A DNA stretch of 64,000 nucleotides from Membranipora membranacea (lineage: Eukaryota; Bryozoa; Gymnolaemata; Cheilostomatida; Membraniporidae), in assembly GCA_914767715.1 (NCBI GenBank), contig OU612070.1, forward strand, positions 28,136,025 to 28,200,024, in the 5' to 3' direction. Positions 24,262 through 37,000 of the stretch are shown here, piece by piece. The notes under the pieces are model-generated. The model saw nothing but the letters and a program-made list of their open reading frames with translations. It had not been told where the DNA came from and did not search any database. A program made the position numbers and the translations under genes. Numbering within the stretch: position 1 is the stretch's first letter; each line of letters starts with the position of its first letter.

Positions 24262-24567
24262 TCACAGACAGCAGGTCACTAACAGTTGATTTGATGAGTT
24301 GCAGTCTTGTGTGTGTGTGGTTTGTGTTTGTTGTGGTGAAGATGTGAAGCTGTGCATGAACCAAGTTATCGCAGCTGAACAGCACAGCATATTCTGACCA
24401 ATGAGAGAGAAGTGACTCATCTGAGCAACGCATTTGGCGGGTACAGAAGCTGCGCAGCTGCGATAACTTGGTTCATGCACAGCTTCACATCTTCACCACA
24501 ACAAACACAAACCACACACACACAAGGCTGCAACTCATCAAATCAACTGTCAGTGACCTGCTGTCTG
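24262..24567. mobile_element. 0.3 kb foldback/MITE inserted in the LINE
   Basis: Inverted arms of about 115 bp pair 24265-24379 with ~24448-24567. The outer end is CAGACAGCAGGTCACT in both orientations, with one side carrying three extra bases. TCTGAA flanks it at 24256-24261 and 24568-24573, and removing one copy plus the insert restores the LINE frame. The arms contain GT-rich microsatellite. There is no coding capacity. Confidence 0.8.
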
Positions 24568-25936
24568 TCTGAAAAGCCTGAAGTCTGGAAAAGCTCCAGG
24601 CCCGTATGGCTTGAAAAAAGAAGACCTCACTCTAGACACTGAGCAGACTGCAGGTTGCTTGTCCCTGATCTTCAACAAATCTCTAACATTTGGCAAACTG
24701 CCAGCTGAATGGAAGACTCATAAAAGCGGGAACAAACAGAACGCCAACAATTACCGTCCAATCTCTCTCACAAGCATACCCTGTAAACTGCTTGAACATA
24801 TTGTGCTGAGAAACCTTCTAGAGAAGATCGACAGTTGGCTCCACTATAGACAACATGGTTTCAGGAAAGGGCTCTCATGTGAAACTCAGATATGCGCCAC
24901 TTTGCTTGAGATCATAGGAGCAACCGACAAGAAGTCCAGTGTGCACGCAGCAGTCTTGGACCTGTCAAAGGCCTTTGACCGCATACCACATGCATTGCTA
25001 ATGCAAAAACTGACGGACATACCTGGTATGGAAAGCTACCTGCTGGACTGGATACATGACTTCCAGTGTAACCGATCGCAGACAGTGCTGCTGGATGGAG
25101 CTAAATCTGAATCCCTTCCAGTGACATCCGGAGTCCCACAGGGCTCGGTGTTGGGTCCAGTGTTGTTTTTGGTGTATATCAACGATCTCCCCAGTCATGT
25201 TGATTGCTCTGCTGGCCTATTTGCTGATGATACCCTGATGTACCAAAATGTAGACAACACAAATGATGAGGAGAGATTTCAAGCCAACTTGGAGTCACTG
25301 AACACCTGGGCTAAAACCTGGGGGATGAGTTTTAATGCTTAGAGGTGTTTGATTATTGCCTTCCATCCCCAGAGAACAGTCCCAGAGTACACTATGGACA
25401 CTATAGTGCTGGAGCACACAGATCACTGCAAATACTTGGGAGTGATACTGCAGTCAGACCTAAAGTTCACTGACCACATAGCCAACAAAATCTGCAGCGC
25501 CAGAAAGCAGATTGGGATGATCTGACGAGCTCTCTACTGGGCACCGGAGAGAGCAAGACTGATTGCATGCAAGTCTCTCTGCCTTCCTCATCTGGAATAT
25601 GCTTCCTGTGCCTGGGATCCTTCCACAAAGAGGGAGATCAAGGCACTCGAGATTGTGCAAAACCAAGGTGTGAGAATGATCTGTGGATTGAAGGGGAGGA
25701 GGGGTGTTACGGAAGCAAAGGAGAAATTGCAGCTGGAACAGCTAGTTATTCGGCGGAAGAACTCCAGGGTTAAGCTCCTACATAAGGTACTGTCAAGAGA
25801 GGAGGCCCACCCTGCACTCTGCACATCCTACGATGAAATAATAAACCAGCCCCATACTACAGTCTCGACAAGGTCACAAACACGGAACGATGTGACCAAG
25901 TCCAAGGAGTTGCTTGCTTGCTGTGACTATGAATGA
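24568..25936 (+). pseudogene. LINE reverse transcriptase and C-terminus, inactivated
   Basis: Shows SGKAPGPYG, NYRPISLTSIPCKLLE, QHGFRKGLSCETQ, LDLSKAFDRIPH, SGVPQGSVLGPVLFLVYINDLP and the catalytic F-A-D-D (LFADDTLMYQ), followed by the thumb-region KYLGVILQSDLKF and a C-terminal region. These are standard non-LTR RT blocks of the CR1/Jockey group. In-frame stops occur at 25340 (FNA then TAG) and near 25522 (TGA). About six codons are missing between AEWKT and HKSGNK. The tail ends near 25936, followed by TTGATTGTTGATTG repeats. Confidence 0.85.
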
Positions 25937-26662
25937 TACATGAGCTGATAGATGGATGGATTTGTTGGTAGTGGTGGTGCTGGTTGATTGTTGATTGTTG
26001 AAAAATCAATCAATTCATGCATCATTATTATCAATCATAGAATATAGAGACCATAGATTGAAAGTTCAAGGTGGGGCCCAAGCTTGTCAAGACAGGCTAT
26101 AAGTAAGCATGACTCAGTCTGGGACTTACTTACAAGTTATATGCCTTTACTAACTTTACTTTGCCAATGTCCAGTATCAACCCACCCATATTGATACTGG
26201 AAATATACAGCTACAAGAATGTATGTTTACTTGCTTTCTAACTTGTTCATATGACCATGGTGGTGACCGACCCCTCCCCCAACACACACGCACATGGGCC
26301 CCTGTCACTTACATGCTTTGACTGGACATTGGCCAAGGCCATTGGCAAACAAAAGGTATGCAAGTCCGAGAGACCCATTCTCACACAACACACTCCTCCC
26401 AAACGTTGTTCATGGGCATGCTATATCCGGCAGTGTGGATGTGGGAGGTTTGCTGTAGGGGGGAGGGGGGTGAGTGGCCTCCCTAGGAATAATTTCAAGA
26501 TAAGAGGCAGTTTTAAAGCATATATTTAGTATATATGTTTTGCCTTGGCAAATTATTTCTTTTTGAACACTTAAAAAATATATGTTGACAAATCAATAGA
26601 AGAGTACGTCTTCTATTGACACTATTAGACCTGCAATATCATCTCCATGTTATCATATTTAG
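25937..26662. other. intergenic region upstream of AAR2
   Basis: Holds the 3' tail of the LINE, a half copy of the dispersed palindrome motif (AGCTTGTCAAGACAGGCTAT, 26081-26100) and probable AAR2 promoter/5' UTR. A splice acceptor just before 26663 suggests a non-coding first exon here. No other coding region was recognised. Confidence 0.45.
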
Positions 26663-26672
26663 AGTGAGGCAG

Positions 26673-29600
26673 ATGGATCAGTCTACAGCAAAGCAGCTGT
26701 TTGAGGCTGGAGCGATGCTTGTCTTCCTGGATGTTCCTCCAGGAACGGAAATCGGTATTGATATGCATTCATGGCAGACGGGAGAAAAGTTCAAGGGAAT
26801 CAAAATGATTCCACCGGGCATCCATTTCATTTACTTCAGGTAAGGATATTATGTCATTCTTCCCCCTAATATGTTCCCTTTTAGCATCATCTAGTTGCCA
26901 TAAGTTCAAGCCATAGTAACACAGATGGCATGATCAAACCTCAGTTGACTGGTCGTCAAATTCATGCTTACAACGTAGGTCTGTGTAGTTAATTGTTTCA
27001 TTGTTTATTTTTCAGCGCTGCAAACAAGAGTGGACAACTTTCTCCTCGCACCGGATATTTCAAGTATTTCGCAGAGCGAGAAATCTCCGTCAGGAAGTGG
27101 AGTCCGCAGGATGAGATTCTGGGACCAGAAGTTACAGACCCTGAAGAATTAAACAGATTCACCGCTAACAAAAAGGAACTAGATCGCTTTGCTGGGCCCT
27201 ATCCGTATGACAGGTAATTTAAGATATTTTGATTTCTTAACGTTGACTCCTATGGAAAATAATGAATTTACCTCCTTGCATAGAATAATCCACTGTTGGA
27301 AATTATAGAATCCACTAATGTATAATGAATGAACAGTAGAATTGGTAATCTATGTTATCTTTTTGGTTGTATGATGAAGTGTACAACAAAATCTTTTAAT
27401 TTGCCGGACTGAATTGTCTGACTTGATATATTTTATTTTGCTGTCTGAAGTTGTCTCACCTGATAACTGTTGTTTAATTCAGCTATAAGAAGTGGGTATC
27501 CCTGTCACAGTATATAACTGAAGATGATATTAGGAGAGTCCAGCCCAGTTCTGGTTTTATTCTGTCAGCCTCAGCTCTTGTGTCTGAACCCAGCAATTCA
27601 GCATCAAGAGCAGCTCATCCAAAAGTAAGTCTCTATCATCACCTCAATGGCTTGGAGTTTTTTTTTCATAATGACATAATGTTGTCACAAGGTCAGGGGT
27701 CACCAACTCAGGAACAAAGTGACACCTGGCAATCGATCAATTTGTGTTCAAGTTTGTACCTGTTCAAAATATTGAGCTGCGCATTATTTTGTCCTTTGAC
27801 TGAAATAATGTCTAATATAATTCACTTTGAAGACAGAGGATGTTCCATTGGAAAAGATGACTGCTGAAAACCTTATGCCAGAAATGAAAGAAAAAGAAGG
27901 CACCACTATGAATTATACCAAAATATCAAGGTTTGAAATGTTATGTCAAATATATGAGCAATTTTGCTGTTGATTCGGAGTTATCCTGTCATTGATAAAA
28001 ATGGGACAACTCTGTATTTATCCCTTGCTTAAATCAGGGAGTTTGTCCCAATTTCCCTGCTTAAATAAAGCATAAAGCACTTTCATTTTTATATACACTG
28101 ATAACAAATTTGTTTACTAATTCTTTGCTTAATTCTCCCTAGTCTCTTATTCATGTCTTTTAGATTTTTGACTGGAAGCGATGCGGCAACAATAACTAAA
28201 TGTGCCACAGATACCAGCATGGTGGTTGAGGATTTCCTATCCAACTTTCAGTCTTGGAGAGTAAGTTTAATCAATTGGATACAGATGTTATACGCCAGAA
28301 CCTTAAAATTCATTTTGTTCATGCCTTCTGGATGAACACCTTAGCTGCAGATTCCTAGATCAAGTTTGATGTGGTCTGCCTGCATTCGAGTTGCTCCCTC
28401 TCCATTGACATGCCACAGGAACAGGCAACTCAAAATGCTGGCAAATTTTACCAAACTTGGTCTAAAATTTTTGTAACTGATCCATCGATTTATTCATATG
28501 TCAAAACTTGTGACTGAAACGGAAAAAATAGCGCTTGTGTTTAATACTGTTAAAAGTACTTGAAAGCGTCAATACCACCTCAGACTCTTGTATGTAACTT
28601 GATGAAGTTGTGTCTATGGACTCTTTATACTGACAACACAATAGATACAGTGACATGAACTTAGAAATATCTTGTCTGTTGATGGAGAGAGTATTATTTT
28701 GATTGTATGCCTATTTTTAGAGCTGTTTAGCCGAGCTGCAGGTAGCGTTTCTCTGTTTCCTGATTGGTCAGCAGTTTGATAGTTTTGACCAATGGAAGAA
28801 GCTGACAGCTCTACTCTGTGGTAACCAATCATCTATAGCTAATCATCAAGAGATGTACACAGAACTGGTTAATATCCTCCATTTCCAGGTAATGTATATA
28901 TCAGCATACTACCTGTACTCATATTAACACTCATATATTTATTGGTTATCATCTTTGTGGGATGTTAATGATGTTTTCTTGGTCCAAAAGATGATGGATG
29001 TTTTTCTAATTTTTGTATTACCTGCAGGCTTCGCCTGCTGGCATGCAGAGGGGAGGGAATGGGGGTGCTTAAACATGCCTTGTAGTTTAGCCTCAGGCCC
29101 AACCCGCATCGCACCATTCTCATGTAGTCTGAATCATTTCGACCAACATTAGCTAGTCATCATTCTTCCGTTATCATCATCAACTTTACCTTTGTCTTTA
29201 TGGAAAAATATTTAATTTTATAAGTAGTAGCTGCTTCCTTTAAGCAACGTCTGTCTGTATCATCTTGCACTGAAGTTTTATCATGTACTATGTACAAGGT
29301 CAAAATTCAATATTACCTTTGTCTATCATCTAACTACACCGCACCTTGACAGGATACCTGTAGATACACTGAGGGAATTCTAACTGTGATACGACATGAT
29401 TATCTCAGAGTATGCCTGGTAACCTTTCACTTATTACATCCTGTGTAGGATGTTAGTCTGTGCTGTTTGTAAATATGCCTGGAATGCTAAGTCAATATTT
29501 TTTCAAAAGAGAATTGATTTAAATGGCAAACAAACAAGCTGAAATGAAATTTTTCAATGTCTAAATATGAATTGAAAAGTACTGTGGTACGCCAGTTATC

Positions 29601-30505
29601 AATCTTGTCTGTTGCATCAACCTTTAACAAATCTCTGTTGCAAAAATAACGAATCATGAGATTGACCAAACTAACTATTAGAGATGGAATCACAGCTCCA
29701 GATGGCACCATGATGCTGCCAAAATTAAAATGAAAAAAATCAGACATTGCGGACGTCGGACCATCAGACATCACACAGCAGATGTTGTGCCTTCTATGCT
29801 TTGAGACATTACATATAACTATGCCATTAGTTGCCACTTGAGTGTGAGAGATGATCGGTCTTCATGAAGACTTGAATCTTAACCGGTCCGAAGGGTATAT
29901 ATATATATTCAGTTTGAGACTATTGCATAACAGTTTGAAGAACTTAGTATTTGCTATAAGGAGTAGAATTCTTTGATTGCAGTTGAAGGAGATGCCGGAG
30001 GACTTCTTTGTTGATATCGTGTCTCGAGTTAACTTCCTGACCGTCACTTTACATGATCTCTTTATTAACGTCTCAGAGAGCGAAGCTAGTCAGGCACTCA
30101 AGGATAAAGTCCATAGGTAACTCACTCATTTCGACTAACGAATAAGATCTACTTGATGACTGACCGCCATTGCCTTTCTGTTTTCTTGTTTGGTGTAACA
30201 TTATTTTATTGGTGTCATTATTTAAAGAATTATCAAAGAGGTATTGAATATACCACTGCGTAACTTCATTCTCATCAATGATTGCAGCTGATTATTTTTA
30301 AAAGTCACATGGTAAAAGCTAGCAGAAGATTTATCCATTTCTTTTGTTTTTTCATTGCACGTTCTGACATATGCTGTGGAGTTTTGTCTAACTTTATGTG
30401 TTTTATAGGTTTAGTCAGCACCTGACTAAGAAGTTTGGCTGGGATTTTGAGACAGAGCCGGATGACTGCGCTCCTGTGGTCGTCGATGAGGAGGGAAATT
30501 ATTAG
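26673..30505 (+). CDS. AAR2: AAR2 splicing factor homologue (U5 snRNP assembly)
   Basis: Eight exons: 26673-26839, 27016-27213, 27483-27624, 27833-27930, 28164-28260, 28721-28888, 29983-30116 and 30409-30505. All have GT-AG introns and consistent phases (2,2,0,2,0,0,2), giving 366 residues (human ~384). Family blocks are clear. The N-terminal half has the pattern AK-LFE-GA-V--L-VP-GTE-GID, then [11 protein letters not shown]-like [29 protein letters not shown] and [11 protein letters not shown]. The C-terminal domain has [38 protein letters not shown] and [22 protein letters not shown]2 binds PRP8 in the cytoplasm, keeps BRR2 off the immature U5 particle and is exchanged during U5 snRNP maturation. 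The loop between the two halves is the most divergent part. An AATAAA lies at 30605-30610. Confidence 0.96.
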
Positions 30506-32469
30506 GATGTTTCATGTAGCTATTCTACATTGTACAGGTGGGTGTAAAATATACAAAAAGCAAAACATACGGGTTGTGGTTTGGTAAATTTAAGAAGGGG
30601 CTAGAATAAATTAATCATATACTTTTTTTTTTTTTCTTAACTTTCAAATGTCATCTCTAACAAATTGATTGCATTAAGCGCTTAAAAACTAAAAACATCC
30701 TTATTTTTGACAATCCCAGTTCACATGTTCACATTTCTCAAATAAAATCTTAAATCTCTACAATCTCACAGCTGAAACTGTGAGAACATTCAAGGAGTCA
30801 AATCTTGGACTGACCAAAAATAGAGGATTCCGTTGGATGAATTACTTTCAAATTTGATGTCTCAAATATCTTTGCACAAGATAATAAAGAGTCTTGCCTA
30901 AATTAAATTAAGTAAAACATATAACGAGCTAGAAAACTGCAGAAAAAATTTTACCCGTTTTTTGTAGTGTAGCTAAAATACGGCGTACTCAGAAATTGAT
31001 TTCTTTTACTCAGCAAGATTACAACAACAGGTTTAAACGTCACTTCTTTAATATAAAAATGCGCATACATATATATATAAATTTACATGTATATGAATTG
31101 TTTTCCTTCCTGGAGACATGTCATAAACACTTTAATTGTGTTTACATGTATTTTAAATTGCGTATCATATTTCACAGTTAGTTCAGTTTGCTGACCAGCA
31201 ATTTAGAGCTTAATTATCCCCACTAGGCTAATCATACAGTCAGCGATTACAGGCAGAGAGTACACGGAACGAAGGTCATCGCATGTCTCACCTGTGTGTA
31301 CATGATACACAACCCTGCCAATTATCGCTCGTCTGACGTGATGATAATTGTCGTCCTATTTTAGAAACTCTACATGATTAGTCCAAATGGCTGTAGAATC
31401 TTGTAACTAAATTTTACCCAATTGCGTCTATTCTTTGGTCATGATGATTTTTAACTAGAAATCTAGAAATAGGCTCGCTGCTTGTTCATCTAAGGAGGGC
31501 AAGTAACTTCCGATACAAAAACATCCGGCTTTGAGATAAACTTAGAAATGGTATAACTGAAATTATGCAGTTGTAATATTGTGGTATACAGATCAGATGT
31601 ATTTTTCTCTACCTAATCGACAAGATTCCACCATCTTAATTCACTGAGCTCGACCTGTCACACGGAAATTAGCAAAAGTATTACTCAACTATAACAAGGA
31701 TTGAAATATTCCGTAGCAGCATCATCGAAATCGATCCTCCAGGCGAAGAACTCCCTGCTCATAACTCAAGGCTTCTTTGATTTATTATGATTTCACGAGA
31801 CTGTCATTGGCAATGTCAGTGGGCAATAACAGCATTTGGCTCATTAGCTTGGATGTTAATTAAGCACATTAGGAGTATTATGACAATTGAATATAGTGTT
31901 TTGGCAATATTTACCAGCATTTTGACAACAACTTAGTGAAATTATTGTTTTCTCGAGATTTAGCTATTATATTTTCAGTTTTCACAGGATGCCTACTAAT
32001 ATAATTACATAATTAATTGCTATAATTGTGTAAACTAATTAACAGGGTAATTAGTAAAGGTATCATTTCGGGGTCAATCATCAATTTTGTGCAAAATAAC
32101 ATGATGAAGCCCATTTGTCATAGCTGCACCCCCATTATTGATTTCAGATAAGTAATTAGCTATCGGAAACATTTGAACACACAAGTCAATGTAACAGTTT
32201 CACACCTTCATGTTAATTACTTAAAATCACAAAAACAAAGAGTCTTTTAAATCTTCTCCAGTCAAATAATGACGATAAAAGCCCTTAGCTGCCGTGTTTT
32301 CATCAAACCATTGGCTGTTGATACAAACACAAGACTGATTATTAATTATTTTTCTCCACATTTACATCAGCCCATTATTTTTACTGCTGCCTAATTATAC
32401 CTATGTAAACATAGACATATTATGTTGGCGTACAAAATCAATACCACCTATTGAAGAAGTATTGATTAT
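30506..32469. other. 3' UTR of AAR2 and intergenic DNA
   Basis: Contains the AATAAA at 30605 and then about 1.8 kb of AT-rich DNA with no coding-like ORF, RNA gene or recognisable repeat. Confidence 0.5.
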
Positions 32470-34013
32470 TTATTGCGAATTATCTTGTTGTCTTAAAACT
32501 GGATCAAGAGCTTGAATAGGTATTTCTTTTCCCACTTGGGCTATAAATTGTTGATGCTTGGAGGGTAAAGGTTCATATTCTAGTCTCCTCTTGTCCCTGC
32601 TGCCGCTGCTGTTAATTTCTGTCTGGAGATTTGAGTGTAAACATCTGTTTAATTCAAGCTCCTCACAATATTTCAGGTAATAAATGAGTTGTATTTTCTC
32701 TTGTTTTTCAAATGCTGTCAAAAGATAAAATATTGGCAGCATATCTACATGGTCGAAATACTGTAAATCTATGGTAAAGCCAATATAGCTCTGCTTGATT
32801 TGTGTGTGTGTGAAATATCTCACTCCTTTAGGAAATTTAAATATTTATCCTCATATTGTCTTTTATTGCTGGATTATTTTTTAAATGTAATGCTTACTTA
32901 TTTTAGAGTAGATGGCTCTGATGCATGAGTTCCAGCTTACAGAGTCTCTCCACAAACCCCCCTCGCTGGAAATACTTGATAGAGCGTATGACTCTCAGTC
33001 TATTAAGTTCTCACAGATTATTCGCTATCTCCGAGACCAGCAGCACTACTGTCAGGAGATGGGGTCCGAACCAGAGGACATGTCCACTTCACCTCTACCT
33101 GTCGATCCTAAACTAGCATACGAGGTACATACTGGGCGATATACCCGAACATTTAATACGCAAGGAGACCGATACCATGCAGTACCCAAACATCACCAGG
33201 TGGTCAAACTACCATATCCAGCTCCTAATCCTAGAGACTATTACCACAGTCATCAAACTACTGACTATCATCACACAATCCCATACACTGGGGGTGTGAA
33301 ACTACCACATTCTCCCAGAATGGATGGCAAGTTAACAGCTAGTCACGAAAGTGACCCACAACGGACATTAGCATCAAGAAATGCATTGAGACGACAAGTT
33401 TGGAGGTTACCACAACATGTCGCAACATTCACTAAATATAAACGTCCAGTGAAACTGCCCCCTATAACCATCTCTAAGCTGATGAAGAGTATATAAAATC
33501 GAGGGAACTTTAAATCTGAACATGTATATTTGCTTACAACCGAATTATTTTTAAGGCAACATATGACCACCTTTTACTGAATTATCTGTAGATAGATGAA
33601 GAGTACACATTTTCACCCTAGTCATTTTGAGGCTTCAGCTTATTCAGCTGTGTTGATTTTACATCACAACGCTATTCTTTATGTAATGTGTTTGATTCAG
33701 ACTCCAAACATTTACATCTAGATGTTACACTAATTTACAGACAACCATGATAAGTTCATGCTCTGGATTTAAATGTTGAATTATTATTGTTATTGCACAC
33801 TGATATTTTTAAAGTTGTGCCGAGAGCCTATTTGTACAGTGTAAATAAAATGTACAGCTGAAAGTTCAATAAAGAGCTACATATAGATACATTAGTGTAT
33901 TTCTGATTGCCTACCAGCTGTCTGTCTCCAACAATATAACGCACGAATGAGTCATTGGTTGTTTGGCCTTGCTGCTGTTGAATTGTTTGAGCGTCATCAA
34001 CAAACAAGTACAT
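32470..34013 (-). CDS. unrecognised small protein, two exons seen
   Basis: Two minus-strand exons fit together: 34013-33915 (donor CAGCTG|GTAGGC) and 32760-32470 (acceptor TTTACAG). The junction is phase 0, giving 129 residues if the ATG at 34013 is the start. The frame stays open a few codons upstream (ALKKYPPP before the Met), so more 5' exons are possible. The sequence looks like folded protein: MYLFVDDAQTIQQQQG, FVRYIVGDRQLYFDHVDML, an amphipathic segment (LLTAFEKQEKIQLIYYLKYC) and a hydrophilic tail. I do not recognise a family. The TAA stop lies inside an AATAAA hexamer. The intron contains the opposite-strand gene at 32912-33496. Confidence 0.5.
32912..33496 (+). CDS. unrecognised His/Tyr/Pro-rich protein, 194 aa
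   Basis: A single 194-codon ORF preceded by a splice acceptor (TTATTTTAG, ends 32906), so the start ATG is probably near the beginning of a last exon with a non-coding exon upstream. The N-terminus is helical and acidic (residues ~1-55). The centre repeats VKLP-type motifs: HHQVVKLPYP, GGVKLPHSP, RPVKLPPITI. It is rich in His and Tyr, and the C-terminus is basic. No signal peptide or membrane segment. Repeated short basic/proline motifs are typical of microtubule- or axoneme-associated proteins, but this is only a suggestion. AATAAA signals lie at 33844 and about 33868. It lies within the intron of the minus-strand gene at 32470-34013. Confidence 0.65.
   Translation: MALMHEFQLTESLHKPPSLEILDRAYDSQSIKFSQIIRYLRDQQHYCQEMGSEPEDMSTSPLPVDPKLAYEVHTGRYTRTFNTQGDRYHAVPKHHQVVKLPYPAPNPRDYYHSHQTTDYHHTIPYTGGVKLPHSPRMDGKLTASHESDPQRTLASRNALRRQVWRLPQHVATFTKYKRPVKLPPITISKLMKSI
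33844..33873 (+). terminator. polyadenylation signals
   Basis: Two AATAAA hexamers lie about 350 bp past the stop of the ORF at 32912-33496, followed by an AT-rich stretch. They are probable 3'-end signals for that gene. Confidence 0.55.
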
Positions 34014-34029
34014 GGGTGGTGGGTATTTT

Positions 34030-37000
34030 TTGAGAGCAAAACTTGCAAATATTTAATTTTGACAGCTTAGATGGTATAACCAACATCCTTGCTGTATAGA
34101 ATACATTAGCATCTAAAGGAGTAAGAGGCAATGCTAAATTTTATATCAATTTCGTGAGCATTGTCTCCCAGGCTGTCCAGATAAGTTCATTTAACTCCTT
34201 CATTGATGAGATCAATGGTTATACATAGTTGCATGAAGCCATGTTTTAGTCTTATGAAAGTGTGAAAGCAAAAATGTCTCAGAGCACACTTGCTTGAATG
34301 TTCACCTCATCTTCAGATTACCAATAATAGGATAGACAAGCCTCCATGCACATGTTTATAACCTACCGTACAGATAACATGTCTTTAGTGTGTCACTGCT
34401 GTCTCTATTACGTACAATAATTCAGGCTGTTGTCAAAGAGCTTTAAGAAAGTGTCTCCGACACCCGTGCATGTAAGTTTTACCCTGAAAGTGACAGCGCG
34501 GTGACTATTGGTGCCATTTTTTGTGCTCTGTGGCATTGGAAAGCTAACCAAATTTTTGAAAAATCGATCTTCCTTGTGAACATCATCAACCAGTTAAGGA
34601 GAATTTCTGCGCTAAGAGAACTCTCATAGGAATCACTAGCCATGCTTGGGAAGGTCAGGGTGAGATACTTCAGCCACTAACATTGCCTGTAATCATTGTA
34701 GATTAACCCATTCAATGCTGATTATCAGTCTCGGTAGAAAAGCTAAATTAAAACCTAGCTGGTTGTGAATGTTATAGGAATTCTTGAGGGTATTATTTTG
34801 TTGTGATTGAGGGTATGAGTGCCTGCCTTGACCAGTGGAGTTATCCACACCTGTATCACCAATGGGACAACTCCCATAAATTTGCTTCTGCGCAGTCATT
34901 GTGCTTGCCTAAACTCCTTCTTATGATTAACGGCCTAGACTCAATATATTAAGTCTATGGTTAAAAATGTATGCATCTGCATCATGTCTAATCTGGAAAT
35001 TATACATAACATTGAATTGCATCAAACCTCATAAAACTCAAAGATAGGACATAAATGGTTATAGTAATAAATGTAGATATCTTATTATATCAGACACTCC
35101 AGGCTAGTCATATTTTCTACAGTAGAGATAAACATTCTTAATTTATACAAATATGTTCTAGCACTAAACCAAGTTTTTGGGCAAAGTTTGTGAGAGTTTT
35201 CATGAGGAGTTTATACCTGATATGTAGTTTGGCCACCCAACCCAGACATCCTCCCCAGGCGACCGGTAATATATAACCACAGACAATGTCTATGTATATA
35301 ACACTCAAAAGTTCTCACCGATGTGTTTGACAGAATCAGTTGATTTAGATTTCTGCACAGAGAACGATATATCGGTTATTCATGTAGAGCTTACCACTTT
35401 TCCTCAGTTTCCTTCTTTGTGTTCGAGATAATTAATTATTACATCAATAAATCTGTATGTGATTAATAATTAGGCATGTCATTGTCTTCTCGATCAGTTG
35501 AGGGCGTTGAAACTTCTGTTTTGTTTATGCTTCATAGTAATGGAACCAGTATGTCGTTTCATAAGCTGCCGATATGAAATCGATGGTCAAACGGTATAAC
35601 ATCATGACTTGAAACTATTCCGTATTATGGCAAAGGTGTGAGAGCATTGGTTTACGAGTGCTGTTCGCTCGATCGTTCACCTCAAATATCAATACTTCTT
35701 CCAGATTACAATGTATATATTAAACAGGCCCTACAGCGGTGCTAGTATAAATTATATAGAGCTGATAAAATCCTTTCCTTGCTATGTCAATACTTCTACA
35801 GTTATAAATGTTAGTGAGGGACAGACATACATAAATATAGCACTCTGTACCAGACATCTATAAACGCATCACTCTACTCAATGTGCTCACTGCAGCTTCT
35901 TGCGTGACGACACACCATAGGTGAGGTGGTAAGTTTACTTTTATGAAGACTTTAAGGTTAATATTGTTGGTTTTGAGACTTCAAATATAGATGGCAATGG
36001 AATTTTGTCTTCTACGTCGAAATGACTGACTTGTCGCTTAACTCAAATTTATTTATGGTTCCAACAGTGTGTAGTTGTAGATAACCAAGGCATTCCTTGG
36101 GGATTTATTGATGACAACACTCAACAAGATTTATCTCAAATACGAACAGTTGGCTGCTCAATCGGCTGCTACTTTAGAAATAGGTCCACGTGAGGGGGAG
36201 GAATGGAAAAGTTTGTCCATTAAACTCTACTTTTAAAAGTCATAGCTCAATGTTAAAGTTCCAGACAGCCCTCACATAGTTAATGGGACGCTAATACCAG
36301 TGATCCAGACGATAGTTCGAACCAACCAGCCAGCATATTACTGGGTGTAGGCGTCTACTGGTAGTATGATTTCCATTCAGTGCCTCTTCCTTTATCATTA
36401 ATAGTTAATTGCATCACCCAGGAAGCCGAGTCATTGACCACAGGCTATTGACCAGCTGAATAATGACTATCTGCGACATCTCCAGGGATGAGCTGTCATG
36501 ACATGCTACTCTATTATAATGAGATGTTTATCGTTTCAATTTTTAAATCAGTATTACGGTTTTAAAACTCATTTAAGAGACGAGAAGGTCATAGTAGCAA
36601 GGCATTCCAAATACATGGTTCTTGTATGAGAAAAGGATAATTATTTACCCTCAGGAATGCTCTGTGAGTTTACACTTCAATCACCGATGACACAATTTTT
36701 GTAGATCAAACATTTTATTCTGTTGATGTAGGGATATTTTAAAGTCTAGGTTGTGCCTAAATAAGTAATTGAGCTTTGTTGTGATGATGTAAAATGAGAA
36801 TCAGACCATCCTGAAAGATTTGGACTAAGAATTTGGACAATTTAGTTGGGGTTTTGAGCTTTACAGATATTATTGAAAAGCATAATTGGGCAAAGGTGAG
36901 GTCATCAAATTCAATATTTGATTGGGACTAGTGACATCAGAATTTGTTATGATACTGTTTAATTAGAGTATCTGAGGTGAGTATTATCCTAATCAAGCAA

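Larger units (their letters stand above)
21450..25936 (+). mobile_element. 5'-truncated LINE (CR1/Jockey-like), twice interrupted
   Basis: A LINE ORF2 can be followed in three pieces on the plus strand: ~21470-21738, 24137-24261 and 24568-25936. Across each insertion the reading frame and protein similarity resume exactly once one copy of the target duplication is removed. The first piece is the linker upstream of the reverse transcriptase, the second ends just before the conserved SGKAPGPYG block, and the third holds the reverse transcriptase and C-terminus. The endonuclease is missing (5' truncation). In-frame stops at 25340 and 25522 and a small deletion before the NYRPISL block show it is dead. 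Confidence 0.85.

Noticed and set aside
24206-24642. Several short ORFs with CVCV/HTHT-type sequence
   Set aside because: They come from the GT-rich arms of the foldback element inserted in the LINE.
29487-30047. Minus-strand ORFs of 116 and 61 codons
   Set aside because: They lie within the last large AAR2 intron and overlap exon 7 antisense; no splice or composition support.
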